Source of the DNA: Brevundimonas vesicularis
Lineage (GTDB): Bacteria; Pseudomonadota; Alphaproteobacteria; Caulobacterales; Caulobacteraceae
Length of the DNA stretch: 64,000 nt
Direction of reading: 5' to 3'
Assembly (NCBI RefSeq): GCF_027886425.1
Contig: NZ_CP115671.1
Location: forward strand, 1,984,001-2,048,000
In this document: positions 14,950-23,871 of the stretch, piece by piece
Position numbering within the stretch: position 1 is the first letter of the stretch
Layout: each line of letters starts with the position of its first letter
Notes under the pieces: model-generated
Seen by the model: only the letters and a program-made list of their open reading frames with translations
Databases searched by the model: none
What the model was told of the DNA's origin: nothing
Translations under genes and position numbers: made by a program

Positions 14950-16761
14950 TCAGATCATTCGAGGATCGGCGACATCCTCGATCTCGAACTGCACGCCCTT
15001 GCGCCCATTCCAGTCGTCAGCCTTCAGCCGGCCCACGATGCTCAGCCCGCCCTGCCCCGACAGCAAGGCTTGGCCCGTCGGCAGATCGGCGCAGCGCCAG
15101 GCGATGGCCTTGACCGAAGCGCCATCCGGACCGATCAGCCGGCACCGCACATGACCGCCGTTCATGGCGACGGGTTCGCGGGCTTGAACGCCGCTCAGGG
15201 CGAAGCTGGGTTCCGGGTTGGCGGGGCCGAATGGGGCCAGACGCTCAAACGATTCGAACAGATCGCGCGTCGCCGCCGCCGGGTCGATCAGCGCGTCGAT
15301 CTCCAGCACGTCCTGTGCGACAGCTTCGACCCTTTCGATAGCGAGTCGCGCGTTCAGGAAGGCGGTCAGCTCGGACACGCGCGCACCGTCCATCGTCAGG
15401 CCTGCCGCCATGGCATGACCGCCGCCAGCGAGCAGGATTCCGCTCTCCCAGGCCGCCTGGATCGCGCGGCCCAGGTTCATGCCTGGCTGTGACCGGCCTG
15501 ACCCTTTTCCGAGACCGGTCACGGGATCGACGCCAATGACGATCACCGGCTTGCGCCAGCGCTCGCGCAAACGGCCGGCGACGATCCCGACGACGCCCGG
15601 ATGCCAGTCCTCGCCCGCGACCACGACGACCGCGCTCTCGTCGGCATGGGCGCCGGTCGCCTCGACACGTCGAACGGCCGCCTCGGTGACGGCCCGCTCG
15701 ACATCGCGCCGCGATAGATTCAGTGCATCGAGTTCGATGGCCAGGGCCTCGGCCTCGGTCGGATCATCCGTCGACAGCAGCCTTGCGCCGAGGTCGGAGC
15801 GACCGATGCGTCCTCCCGCATTGATGCGCGGTCCCAGGATGAAACCGGCATGATTGCTCTTGGCCGGTCCCGGTTCGGCGCCCGCCGCCGCCAACAGCGC
15901 GCGCAGACCCGGATTGCGCCAGTCGCTCATGACCTTGAGACCAAGGCCGGTCAGCGCGCGATTGAAGCCGGTCAGACCGGTCACGTCGCAGATGGCGCCC
16001 AGGGCCGCCAGATCCAGCCACTGACGAATGTCCGGCTCGGGCCTCTCGGCAAACAGGCTACGACGCCGACCTTCACGATTCAGCGCCGCCAGAAGCACGA
16101 AGACGACGCCTGCCGCCGCCAGATTTCCCTGACCCGAGTTGCACCCCGGCCGGTTCGGATTGACGACCGCCAGCGCCGTCGGCGGCTCGGTGCGCATCAG
16201 GTGGTGATCGATAACGACGACGTTCAGGGCGATGGCGGCCGCATGGGCCAGGGCTTCGTTCGCCGCCGCCCCGCAATCCACCGTGATGACCAGGTCTGCG
16301 CCCGACGCCTTCAGCGTATCGAAGGCCTTGGCGCTGGGACCGTAACCTTCGGTCATCCGGTCTGGAACATAGATCGAAAGCGTATGCCCCATCGCCCGGA
16401 ACCAACGCACCAGCAGCGCCGCGCTGGAGGCCCCGTCCACGTCGTAGTCGGCGAACACATGAATGTTCGCCTTGGCCTGAAGCGCGTTCAGGATCGCATC
16501 GGCCGCTGCGTCCATATCTATAAAGCTGGACGGGTCGGGAAACAGGGCACGCAGGGTCGGGGTAAGGAAATCTTGGCCCTGGTCTGCGCGAACGCCCCGC
16601 GAGGCCAAGGCCCGGGCCAGCGGTTCTTCCAGGTTCAGGGTCTGCATGTGCGCGCGCGTCGTTGCGGCATCGGCTGGACGTTGACGCCAGGCGCGCCCGG
16701 ACAGGGACCGAGACACGCCGAGAAATGCGTTCAGTGTCTTTGCGCCGCCGTCGTCTGCCAT
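14950..16761 (-). CDS. recJ: single-stranded-DNA-specific exonuclease RecJ
   Basis: RecJ degrades single-stranded DNA 5' to 3' in recombination and mismatch repair. The 603 residues carry the DHH phosphoesterase motifs: FADYDVDGASSAA (motif I), ITVDCGAAA (motif II), VIDHHLM (motif III), the downstream Asp in the DLAALGAICD block, and a C-terminal DHHA1 domain ending in GGGHAMAAGL. These residues bind the catalytic metals. The length is in the normal range. It is transcribed alone, in the same direction as the downstream tRNA-Glu. Confidence 0.93.
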   Translation of the reverse strand: MADDGGAKTLNAFLGVSRSLSGRAWRQRPADAATTRAHMQTLNLEEPLARALASRGVRADQGQDFLTPTLRALFPDPSSFIDMDAAADAILNALQAKANIHVFADYDVDGASSAALLVRWFRAMGHTLSIYVPDRMTEGYGPSAKAFDTLKASGADLVITVDCGAAANEALAHAAAIALNVVVIDHHLMRTEPPTALAVVNPNRPGCNSGQGNLAAAGVVFVLLAALNREGRRRSLFAERPEPDIRQWLDLAALGAICDVTGLTGFNRALTGLGLKVMSDWRNPGLRALLAAAGAEPGPAKSNHAGFILGPRINAGGRIGRSDLGARLLSTDDPTEAEALAIELDALNLSRRDVERAVTEAAVRRVEATGAHADESAVVVVAGEDWHPGVVGIVAGRLRERWRKPVIVIGVDPVTGLGKGSGRSQPGMNLGRAIQAAWESGILLAGGGHAMAAGLTMDGARVSELTAFLNARLAIERVEAVAQDVLEIDALIDPAAATRDLFESFERLAPFGPANPEPSFALSGVQAREPVAMNGGHVRCRLIGPDGASVKAIAWRCADLPTGQALLSGQGGLSIVGRLKADDWNGRKGVQFEIEDVADPRMI

Positions 16762-16800
16762 CAGCGCATTATCGCGGGATTCTGCATCCCGCGCGACCGC

Positions 16801-17250
16801 TCATCGCGCCGGGCGGCGGTCGAGCGGCGGTGGAGCCTTGGCCTTGTCACGCAGGCTTTGGGCGAAGGCCTCGATATCCGCCTGGGTTCGGACGGCGTCG
16901 GGCGACACCGGAACGGCGTTCACGGCTGCGCGTGTTTCGGCGGCGAGCGCCTCGGCGTCGCCGAGCGTCCAGTCGATGCGTGCGATCTCGCTCGTCAGCA
17001 TCGCGCTGTCGCCTTGGAGACGCTGCACATTCGATGCGACCTGAGTGACCGGCGGCAGATCGGTCGGCGCTGCCGGAAAGTCCTCCCAGCGCGGATAGCG
17101 CCGATTGGCGTCGACCAGTTCCTGGATACGCGGCGCCAACGGCGAGACAGCCTCCGTCTTCGAGGCGGATGCGCCGATACAGCCGCTCAATGGCGTCACG
17201 ATCGCGGCTGCGGCGATCAGGATCATCTTTTTCGAGTGCGACGCGTTCAT
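16801..17250 (-). CDS. hypothetical lipoprotein
   Basis: A 149-residue lipoprotein with signal peptide and lipobox PLSGC. The mature part has a short conserved-looking segment (ANRRYPRWEDFPAAP) and then a helical stretch rich in Ala. I do not recognise its family. It precedes recJ on the same strand with a 39-base gap and is divergent from phaC. Confidence 0.7.
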   Translation of the reverse strand: MNASHSKKMILIAAAAIVTPLSGCIGASASKTEAVSPLAPRIQELVDANRRYPRWEDFPAAPTDLPPVTQVASNVQRLQGDSAMLTSEIARIDWTLGDAEALAAETRAAVNAVPVSPDAVRTQADIEAFAQSLRDKAKAPPPLDRRPAR

Positions 17251-17334
17251 TTCCTTGATGGTCTTATGCCATCATCGCGGTGCGCGGAAGGGTGGATGAA
17301 CCACCCTCTGGCGCCGGAAGCGCGAAGGACGATC

Positions 17335-19284
17335 ATGGCCAAGACTCCCAGAACGCCGACAGACGCCCCCGACCGCCCCGCACGCAAGGCCGGACGTCCG
17401 ACGTCCGCCAAGCCCCGCCCGCCTCGGCAGCCTCGGCAGCCTAAGTCGAAACCTGCCGAAACGCGGGAGGCCGTCTCTGAAACCCATGCAGAGCCGACTC
17501 TTGAGCCGACCGCAGCGACGTCCAACCAGGCCGAGGTGATCGAAACCCTGTCGATGAATCTGGCCAAGGCGGCCATGATGGCTCAGAGCGCGATCGCCGA
17601 GGCGGCGCTGACCCAGGCCGATCGGCCGGCCGCCCTTTCCGCCGATCCCTTCAACGTCGCGCCAGCCATGACGTCAGTCATGACCAGCTTGGCCGCCCAG
17701 CCCGACAAGATGATTCAGGCCCAGGCCGACCTGTTTGGCCGCTATATGCAGCTCTGGTCATCGACGGCGCGTCAGGCGGCCGGCGAGGCGCCCGATCCCG
17801 CCCCGGTCGACAAGCGGTTCAAGGACCCGGCTTGGTCCGAAAACCCCATGTTTGACATGATGCGGCGATCCTATCTGCTGACGTCAGACTGGATGAACGG
17901 CCTGATCGCCGGGGTCGAGGACGTCGATCCGACGCTCAAACGTCGCGCGCAATTCTTCACCCGCCTGCTGACAGACGCCTTCTCGCCGTCGAACTTTTTG
18001 GCCTCCAACCCCGTCGCGCTGAAAGCCTTGGCGGAGACCAGCGGCGAATCGCTGGTGAAGGGCATGCAGAACTTCGCCGCGGATCTTGAACGTGGCGGCG
18101 GATCGCTGCGCATCAGCCAGGCCGACTACGGCAAGTTCGTCGTCGGCGAGAACGTCGCCACGGCGCCGGGCCAGGTCGTCTGGCGCGATGAGTTGTTCGA
18201 ACTGATCCAATACGCGCCGACGACCGAGACCCAGCACGAAATCCCGCTGCTGATCTTTCCGCCTTGGATCAACAAATTCTACATCATGGATCTGCAGCCG
18301 GCGAACTCGCTGATCCGCTGGCTGTCGGCTCAGGGCCTCACAGTCTTCGTCTGTTCCTGGGTCAATCCGGACAAGGACAAGGCCGGCTTCGGCTTTGACG
18401 ACTATCTGGAAAAGGGCATCTATCGCGCGGTCGAGAAGACTCTGGAGCAGGCGGGAACCAAGCAACTGAATGCCGTGGGATATTGCATCGGCGGCACCCT
18501 GCTTGGCGCTGGTCTGGCGCATATGGCGGCCAAGGGCGACAAGCGCATCGCCGCCGCCACCTTCTTCGCCGCTCAACATGACTTCGCCGAGGCCGGCGAC
18601 CTGTTGCTGTTCACCGACGAACACTGGATCGCCGAGATCGAGCGTCAGATGGATGCGGCGGGCGGAGTCCTGCCGGGCGCAGCCATGGCCGAAACGTTCA
18701 ACGCCCTGCGGTCCAACGACCTGATCTGGTCCTTCTTCATCAGCAACTATCTGCTGGGCAAGGATCCGCCCGCCTTCGACCTGCTGTTCTGGAACGCCGA
18801 CCAGACGCGCATGCCCAAGGCGCTGCATCTGGACTATCTGCGTCAGATGTATGGGGCCAACGCCCTGGCCAAGGGGCAGTTTGAGATCGGCGGCCTGACG
18901 GCGGATCTGTCGAAAGTCGAGATCCCGCTCTATTTTCAGGCCAGCCGCGAGGATCACATCGCGCCGATGAACTCCGTCTATCGGTCCGCCAAACTGTTCG
19001 GCGCCAAGGATGTGACCTTCACCCTGGCCGGGTCAGGTCACATCGCCGGCGTCATCAACGCCCCCGCCGCAAAGAAGTATCAGCACTGGACCAACCCCGC
19101 CCTGCCCGCGACCTTGGCCGAATGGCAGGCGGAAGCCGTCGAACATTCAGGCAGTTGGTGGGAGCATTGGTCGGCCTGGCTCGGCGCGCGTTCCGGCGCT
19201 CAAATCCCCGCCCGCGACCCCGCCAAAGGTCCGCTCAAGCCCATCGAGCCGGCGCCGGGCAGCTATGTGAAAGTGAAGTCTTGA
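17335..19284 (+). CDS. phaC: class I poly(3-hydroxyalkanoate) synthase PhaC
   Basis: PhaC polymerises 3-hydroxyacyl-CoA into storage polyester granules. The 649 residues show an N-terminal Lys/Pro/Ala-rich disordered extension (1-60), then the PhaC N-terminal domain and the alpha/beta-hydrolase core. The lipase-like box is GYCIGGT with nucleophile Cys384; the catalytic Asp is in SREDHIAP and His in GSGHIAG. ATG 17335 follows AAGGA; an in-frame ATG at 17296 is also possible. The frame stays open far upstream across recJ, but only as antisense shadow. No phaA/B/P is adjacent; a hydroxybutyrate dehydrogenase gene lies at 47 kb. Confidence 0.93.
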   Translation: MAKTPRTPTDAPDRPARKAGRPTSAKPRPPRQPRQPKSKPAETREAVSETHAEPTLEPTAATSNQAEVIETLSMNLAKAAMMAQSAIAEAALTQADRPAALSADPFNVAPAMTSVMTSLAAQPDKMIQAQADLFGRYMQLWSSTARQAAGEAPDPAPVDKRFKDPAWSENPMFDMMRRSYLLTSDWMNGLIAGVEDVDPTLKRRAQFFTRLLTDAFSPSNFLASNPVALKALAETSGESLVKGMQNFAADLERGGGSLRISQADYGKFVVGENVATAPGQVVWRDELFELIQYAPTTETQHEIPLLIFPPWINKFYIMDLQPANSLIRWLSAQGLTVFVCSWVNPDKDKAGFGFDDYLEKGIYRAVEKTLEQAGTKQLNAVGYCIGGTLLGAGLAHMAAKGDKRIAAATFFAAQHDFAEAGDLLLFTDEHWIAEIERQMDAAGGVLPGAAMAETFNALRSNDLIWSFFISNYLLGKDPPAFDLLFWNADQTRMPKALHLDYLRQMYGANALAKGQFEIGGLTADLSKVEIPLYFQASREDHIAPMNSVYRSAKLFGAKDVTFTLAGSGHIAGVINAPAAKKYQHWTNPALPATLAEWQAEAVEHSGSWWEHWSAWLGARSGAQIPARDPAKGPLKPIEPAPGSYVKVKS

Positions 19285-19658
19285 ACCGTCTCGAACCCAA
19301 CGCCTTGCTCGCCCTCAGCACAGGCGTCGCCTTGATCCTGCTGATCATGACGGCCAGCCTGTTCGGAGAACCGGGCAATACGGTCAAATATGTGATCTCG
19401 GCCGTCATCTGCGCGGCCGCCTTTGTCCTGCTCAACGAACGGATGGCGCGCGCGATGAAACGACCGGTCGCTCAGCCGCTGATCCACGTCAGCACGCCGG
19501 GCACCGCAGTGTGGGCCGGACTGTTTCCATTGATCGTCATCGCCATGGCCTGCACGCCCGTTTTCTTCGCCGGTCACGACTATGGTCTGCTGGTGATCAT
19601 CGCCTCGGTCATCTTCGGCCTGACCGTCGATTCAGCCGTGCGCGCCCGTCGCGCCTAG
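19281..19658 (+). CDS. small hypothetical membrane protein
   Basis: A 125-residue protein with about four hydrophobic helices (for example LALSTGVALILLIM, VISAVICAAAFVLL, LFPLIVIAMACTPVFF, LLVIIASVIFGL). Family unknown. The start TTG 19281 overlaps the phaC stop (TTGA), so it is probably translated with phaC. An earlier in-frame start would lie inside phaC. A role in granule or membrane biology is only a guess from position. Confidence 0.6.
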   Translation: MNRLEPNALLALSTGVALILLIMTASLFGEPGNTVKYVISAVICAAAFVLLNERMARAMKRPVAQPLIHVSTPGTAVWAGLFPLIVIAMACTPVFFAGHDYGLLVIIASVIFGLTVDSAVRARRA

Positions 19659-20158
19659 GCCGACACGAACTTCAGCGCCACGCCATTGTTGCAGTAGCGC
19701 AGCCCCGTCGGGCGCGGACCGTCATCGAACACATGCCCCTGGTGTCCCACGCAGCGGGCGCAATGGTATTCGGTGCGCGGAATGCCGATGGCCAAGTCAC
19801 GCTTCTTGCCGATATTGGCGGCGATGACGTCATAGAAGCTGGGCCAGCCGGTGTGGGAATCGAATTTCCACTGCGATCGGAACAGCGGCAGATCGCAGCC
19901 CTTGCAGACGAACGTCCCGCGCGCATGCTGATCGTTCAACGGGCTGGAATAGGGACGCTCCGTCCCCTCGTGCCGCATCACGCGCCAAGACGCGTCGCCC
20001 AAGCGTCGTCGCCAATCCGCATCGGACACCCGACGATAGGGGGAGGCTGCGTATTGCCCCTCCCCGGCTTCGGATGTCTCAGGCGAACAGGCGGACAGGG
20101 CGAGCGCGCCGGCGCTCATCAGAAGGCCCCGGCGACTCAGAATCAGGGACTGGGTCAT
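19655..20158 (-). CDS. msrB: peptide methionine (R)-S-oxide reductase MsrB, exported
   Basis: MsrB reduces methionine-R-sulfoxide in proteins. The zinc-binding cysteines (CKGCDLPLF and HCARC), GWPSF, GHVFDDGP and the catalytic Cys in LRYCNNG are all present. Unlike the usual cytoplasmic enzyme, the 167-residue protein starts with a twin-arginine-like leader (SRRGLLMSAGALALSAC) that ends in a lipobox, so it is probably a periplasmic Tat-exported lipoprotein. ATG 20158 has AGGGA upstream; ATG 20176 would add six residues. It converges with the membrane protein gene (4-base overlap). Confidence 0.88.
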   Translation of the reverse strand: MTQSLILSRRGLLMSAGALALSACSPETSEAGEGQYAASPYRRVSDADWRRRLGDASWRVMRHEGTERPYSSPLNDQHARGTFVCKGCDLPLFRSQWKFDSHTGWPSFYDVIAANIGKKRDLAIGIPRTEYHCARCVGHQGHVFDDGPRPTGLRYCNNGVALKFVSA

Positions 20159-20197
20159 GTCCCTGATACGACGCATGCCGCCGAATGGTTTCAGACC

Positions 20198-21148
20198 TCA
20201 GATCAGACCGGTCGTCTCATCCAGATCCAGCATGATGTTCAGGTTCTGCACCGCCGCGCCCGACGCGCCCTTACCCAGATTGTCGAGCAAAGCGACCAGC
20301 CGCGCCTGCTCGCCATTGCGATCGCCGCAGACATGCAGACGCAGTCGGTTGGTGCCGTTCAGACCTTGGGGCTCGATGCCGGTCATGGCCTCGGTTTCCT
20401 CCAGGTCGGCGACCTCGACGAACCGCTGGCCGTCATAGGCCTCGACCAAGGCGCCGTGCAGCCGTTCGACAGAGGGGGTTTCCGGCAGGGCCGCCAGATG
20501 CAGCGGAACCTCGACCAGCATGCCCTGACGATAGTTTCCGACCGCCGGCGTAAACAGCACGTCTCGGCTCAGACCTGTGTGTTTGGTCATTTCGGGCACA
20601 TGCTTGTGCCTCAGCGTCAGACCATAGGCGCGATAGGCGGTCGCGGCGCCTCCGCTGTCTTTTGGGGCCGCCTCGAATTCGGCGATCATGGTCTTGCCGC
20701 CGCCAGAATAGCCTGACACCGCATTGACCGTGACAGGATAGTTGGCTGGAACCAGACCCGCCTTCACCAGCGGCCGCACCAGAGCGATGAAGCCCGTGGG
20801 ATAGCAGCCGGGGTTCGACACGAACTGAGAGCGCGCGATCAGCGCACGTTGCCCGGCATCCATTTCAGGAAAGCCATAGGCCCAGCCCGGCGCGACCCGA
20901 TAGGCGGTCGAGGCGTCGATCACCTTGACCGACGGGTTGGCGATCATGGACACGGCTTCCCGCGCAGCATCGTCGGGCAGACACAGGATCACGGCGTCGG
21001 CGCCGTTCAGGGCCTCACGCCGTGCATCCGCATCCCGACGTCTGTCGCCCAGCAGGATCAGCTTCAGATCCGGGCGCGCTTCCAGCCGCTCGCGGATTTC
21101 CAGCCCCGTGGTGCCGGCTTCGCCGTCGATGAAGATGGTATGGGTCAT
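20198..21148 (-). CDS. argC: N-acetyl-gamma-glutamyl-phosphate reductase ArgC (type 2)
   Basis: ArgC reduces N-acetylglutamyl-phosphate to the semialdehyde in arginine biosynthesis, using NADPH. At 316 residues it is the short type 2 form. The N-terminal Rossmann motif is IDGEAGTTGLEI, the catalytic cysteine is in SNPGCYPTG, and the substrate-binding region has SGYSGGGK. GGGAGA lies ahead of ATG 21148. It follows rpsI, an order (rplM-rpsI-argC) seen in other alphaproteobacteria, but a terminator separates them here. Confidence 0.93.
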   Translation of the reverse strand: MTHTIFIDGEAGTTGLEIRERLEARPDLKLILLGDRRRDADARREALNGADAVILCLPDDAAREAVSMIANPSVKVIDASTAYRVAPGWAYGFPEMDAGQRALIARSQFVSNPGCYPTGFIALVRPLVKAGLVPANYPVTVNAVSGYSGGGKTMIAEFEAAPKDSGGAATAYRAYGLTLRHKHVPEMTKHTGLSRDVLFTPAVGNYRQGMLVEVPLHLAALPETPSVERLHGALVEAYDGQRFVEVADLEETEAMTGIEPQGLNGTNRLRLHVCGDRNGEQARLVALLDNLGKGASGAAVQNLNIMLDLDETTGLI

Positions 21149-21191
21149 TTGTCTCTCCCGTCCCTTCTCCGCTTAAGGAGCAAAGGCGCAA

Positions 21192-21226
21192 GAAAAAGGG
21201 CGCTCCGGGTCTCCCCGAAGCGCCCC
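21192..21226 (-). terminator. intrinsic terminator after rpsI
   Basis: On the minus strand a 12-base stem (GGGCGCTTCGGG / CCCGGAGCGCCC, one mismatch, 21225-21214 and 21209-21198) is followed by TTTTT (21197-21193). It ends the rplM-rpsI operon before argC. Confidence 0.8.
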
Positions 21227-21249
21227 AAATTCAAACCGCGTAAACGCGA

Positions 21250-21744
21250 TTAGCGCTTCGAGAACTGGAAGCTGCGGCGAGCCTTGGCGCGGCCGTACTT
21301 CTTGCGCTCGACGACGCGGCTGTCGCGGGTCAGGAAGCCATGCGGCTTCAGGACCTTGCGCAGTTCCGGTTCGAAGTGCGTGAGGGCGTGCGACAGGCCG
21401 TGACGGATCGCGCCGGCCTGGCCCGACAGACCCGAACCTTCGACGGTGCAGATCACGTCATACTGGGTGGCGCGGTCCGAGACGGTCAGCGGCTGAGCGA
21501 TCATCATGCGCAGCACGGGACGAGCGAAATACTGCTCCTGGTCCTTGCCGTTAATGGTGATCTTGCCGGTGCCGGGCTTCACCCAGACGCGAGCGATGGC
21601 GTTCTTGCGCTTGCCGGTCGAATAGGCGCGGCCTTGGGCGTCCAGCTTCTGGACATAGACGGGCGCGTCGTTCTCGACCGAAGAGCTCAGGCCCTTCAGG
21701 GCGTCGAAGCCGGTTGCGGTTTCGGTGTTGGTCACGTCGGTCAT
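21250..21744 (-). CDS. rpsI: 30S ribosomal protein S9
   Basis: S9 sits in the small-subunit head, and its C-terminal tail reaches the P-site tRNA. The 164 residues have an N-terminal extension of about 35, then the conserved core GRAYSTGKRKNAIARVWVKPG and the basic tail ending KARRSFQFSKR, which is intact. It follows rplM by two bases. Confidence 0.97.
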   Translation of the reverse strand: MTDVTNTETATGFDALKGLSSSVENDAPVYVQKLDAQGRAYSTGKRKNAIARVWVKPGTGKITINGKDQEQYFARPVLRMMIAQPLTVSDRATQYDVICTVEGSGLSGQAGAIRHGLSHALTHFEPELRKVLKPHGFLTRDSRVVERKKYGRAKARRSFQFSKR

Positions 21745-21746
21745 GC

Positions 21747-22223
21747 TCAGACGCTCCGGGTGTTCTTGGGCGACGCCGACTTGAAGTCGATCGTTTCCGG
21801 TTGCTGGGCTTCGTGGTCGTGCGCGGCGCCGGCGAACAGGCGCAGGTGCGTCATCTGCTTGCGGGCCAAGGGGCTTTCCTTGGGCAGCATGCGCTCGACA
21901 GCCTTTTCAAGCACGCGCTCGGGGAAGCGGCCGCCCAGAACCTTCTCAGGCGTGGTCGACTTGACGCCGCCCGGGTGACCGGTGTGGCGATAGTAGATCT
22001 TGTCGGTGTTCTTCTTGCCGGTGAACACCACCTTGTCGACGTTGGTGACGACGACATAGTCGCCGCAATCGACGTGCGGAGTGTAGTCGCCGCGGTGCTT
22101 GCCGCGCAGACGGTTGGCGATGAAGGTCGCAAGGCGGCCCACCACGACGCCTTCGGCGTCGATGTGGATCCACTTCTTCTCGACCTCGGCCGGCTTCAAC
22201 GAAGCCGTAGTGCTCTTCAGCAT
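21747..22223 (-). CDS. rplM: 50S ribosomal protein L13
   Basis: L13 is an early assembly protein of the large subunit. The 158 residues show the family blocks WIHIDAEGVVVGRLAT, VVVTNVDKVVFTGKK, KIYYRHTGHPGG and AVERMLPK. Start ATG 22223; the frame is open upstream into the leader but is not family-like there. First gene of the rplM-rpsI operon, with its own promoter at 22284-22312. Confidence 0.97.
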   Translation of the reverse strand: MLKSTTASLKPAEVEKKWIHIDAEGVVVGRLATFIANRLRGKHRGDYTPHVDCGDYVVVTNVDKVVFTGKKNTDKIYYRHTGHPGGVKSTTPEKVLGGRFPERVLEKAVERMLPKESPLARKQMTHLRLFAGAAHDHEAQQPETIDFKSASPKNTRSV

Positions 22224-22283
22224 GAGGGGGTTCCTGGAGACGAAAATCGGGTCCGGCCCCCGAGGGAACCGAATGAAGGCGCG

Positions 22284-22312
22284 CTGATACAGGAGACGAT
22301 TGGTCGCGTCAA
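22284..22312 (-). promoter_or_regulatory. sigma70-type promoter for rplM-rpsI
   Basis: On the minus strand TTGACG (22312-22307) and TATCAG (22289-22284) are separated by exactly 17 bases, a good housekeeping promoter. The transcript would have a leader of about 50 bases before ATG 22223. Confidence 0.6.
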
Positions 22313-22366
22313 CGCACACGACAACGCCGCATTTGCCACAACGCATTGTTTAAGCACGTTGTTTTA

Positions 22367-22420
22367 AATACGGTATTAAAATACCCGACGCGAAGAGGCG
22401 AGGTAGCGTTACGGCGTAAC
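22367..22420. promoter_or_regulatory. two inverted repeats upstream of the PhoX-like gene
   Basis: AATAC-G-GTATT (22367-22377) and GTTACG-G-CGTAAC (22408-22420) are perfect inverted repeats with a single-base centre, in an AT-rich stretch between rplM and the PhoX-like gene. They could be operators. No good Pho box (paired CTGTCAT) is visible. Confidence 0.4.
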
Positions 22421-22485
22421 ATAAAACGTCATCAAACCATGATTATAGGCAGGCATCGCAACGGCGACAGCTTTGGAGCCCCTTC

Positions 22486-23871
22486 ATGATCGTTCATCGT
22501 CGTGGTCTGATCGCCACGGGCGCAGCCGCCGCCTTCTCAGGACTGGCGCGTCATGCCGGAGCTCAGACGGCGGGTGAAGAGACCTACGTCAACGAGGTCC
22601 ATGGCTACGGACCTCTGCTACGCGATTCCAATCGTCTGCTCGATCTGCCCGAAGGCTTTTCCTATCAGGTCGTCGCCCAGAGCGGCGACACGATGGACGA
22701 CGGCCTGTTCGCTCCGGGACAGCCCGACGGCATGGCCTGTTTCCCGCTGGAAGGATTTCGCGTGGCCTTGGTGGTCAATCACGAGCTGAAGGGCTCCAGC
22801 GGCCTGCATCGCAATCTCGGCCCCGGCGGCCTTCGTGAGGAGCGGCTTGACCTACTGGACGCCACCAAGGGCTACGACACCTACAAGAATGGCCGCCCCC
22901 TGCCCGGCGGCTGTTCCACCATCATCTATGATCTGGCGGCCCGCCGGATGGTCGGCCGACATCTGACGCTGGCCGGCACCTCGACCAACTGCTGCGGCGG
23001 GCCGACACCGTGGGGCAGTTGGCTGACCTGCGAGGAAACGCTGGAGACGCCGGCCGACGCCGATGTGACCAAGGCCCACGGGTGGGTCTTCGAAGTTCCG
23101 GCGACCGCGACCGGCCTGGTCGATCCCGTGCCGCTCAAGGCCATGGGCCGCTTCGATCACGAGGCTGTCTGCGTCGATCCCCGCACCGGCGTCGTCTATC
23201 TGACCGAAGACGACAACGCCGGCCTCTTCTATCGCTTCATTCCCAATGCGCCCGGCAAGCTGACCGAGGGCGGCCGGCTTCAGGCGATGGCCTGGAAAGG
23301 CGCGCCGTCGGCCGACACCCGCAATCAGGATGGGCGCACCTGGGCTGTCGGCGACTGGAAGGAGATCGAATGGATCGATCTGGACGACGTCGAATCTCCC
23401 AATGGCGACCTGGCCAAGCGCGGTCATGCCGCCGGCGCGGCCTGGGTTGCGCGGGGCGAAGGCCTCTGGTGGGGCGATGACGAACTGTATTTCACCGCAA
23501 CCTCGGGCGGACCCATCCGCCGTGGTCAGGTCATGCGGCTGGTTCCCGGTCTGAACGGCGAGGCGGACCGGCTGCAGTTGTTCGTGGAAAGCACGGATCC
23601 AAAGACGATGAACATGGCCGACAACATCACCGTCGCGCCTTGGGGACACCTGATCCTGTGCGAGGACAACTATTCCTCGGACGTTCGCAACCACCTGAAA
23701 GGCGTTACGCCAGAGGGCAAGGTCTATACGATCGGCCGCAACGTCTTCACCGGCAACTCCGAGTTCGCCGGCGCCTGTTTTTCGCCGGATGGCGAGGTGC
23801 TGTTCGTCAACATCATGTACCCCGGCATGACCCTGGCGATCAGAGGCCCATGGTCCTCGGTCCGGACATGA
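22486..23871 (+). CDS. PhoX-like alkaline phosphatase family protein (DUF839), Tat-exported
   Basis: A 461-residue secreted protein of the PhoX/DUF839 beta-propeller family, whose founders are calcium/iron-dependent phosphatases. The leader HRRGLIATGAAAAFSGLARHAGA looks like a Tat signal. Conserved blocks are VVNHELKG, GTSTNCCGGPTPWGSWLTCEET, FDHEAVCVDP, VYLTEDD and the C-terminal ILCEDNY and GNSEFAGACFSPDG. Enzyme activity toward phosphate esters is likely but not certain for this branch. It overlaps the convergent ctaA gene by 32 bases. Two palindromes precede it. Confidence 0.85.
   Translation: MIVHRRGLIATGAAAAFSGLARHAGAQTAGEETYVNEVHGYGPLLRDSNRLLDLPEGFSYQVVAQSGDTMDDGLFAPGQPDGMACFPLEGFRVALVVNHELKGSSGLHRNLGPGGLREERLDLLDATKGYDTYKNGRPLPGGCSTIIYDLAARRMVGRHLTLAGTSTNCCGGPTPWGSWLTCEETLETPADADVTKAHGWVFEVPATATGLVDPVPLKAMGRFDHEAVCVDPRTGVVYLTEDDNAGLFYRFIPNAPGKLTEGGRLQAMAWKGAPSADTRNQDGRTWAVGDWKEIEWIDLDDVESPNGDLAKRGHAAGAAWVARGEGLWWGDDELYFTATSGGPIRRGQVMRLVPGLNGEADRLQLFVESTDPKTMNMADNITVAPWGHLILCEDNYSSDVRNHLKGVTPEGKVYTIGRNVFTGNSEFAGACFSPDGEVLFVNIMYPGMTLAIRGPWSSVRT

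Noticed and set aside
15850..17334. A long plus-strand open frame continuing into phaC
   Set aside because: It is antisense to recJ, lacks any family similarity and is Arg/Gly/Gln-rich as expected of high-GC shadow frames. Real phaC begins at 17335.
22347..22485. Pho box upstream of the PhoX-like gene
   Set aside because: Only a single CGTCATC-like half site was seen; no paired CTGTCAT repeat at 11-base spacing.
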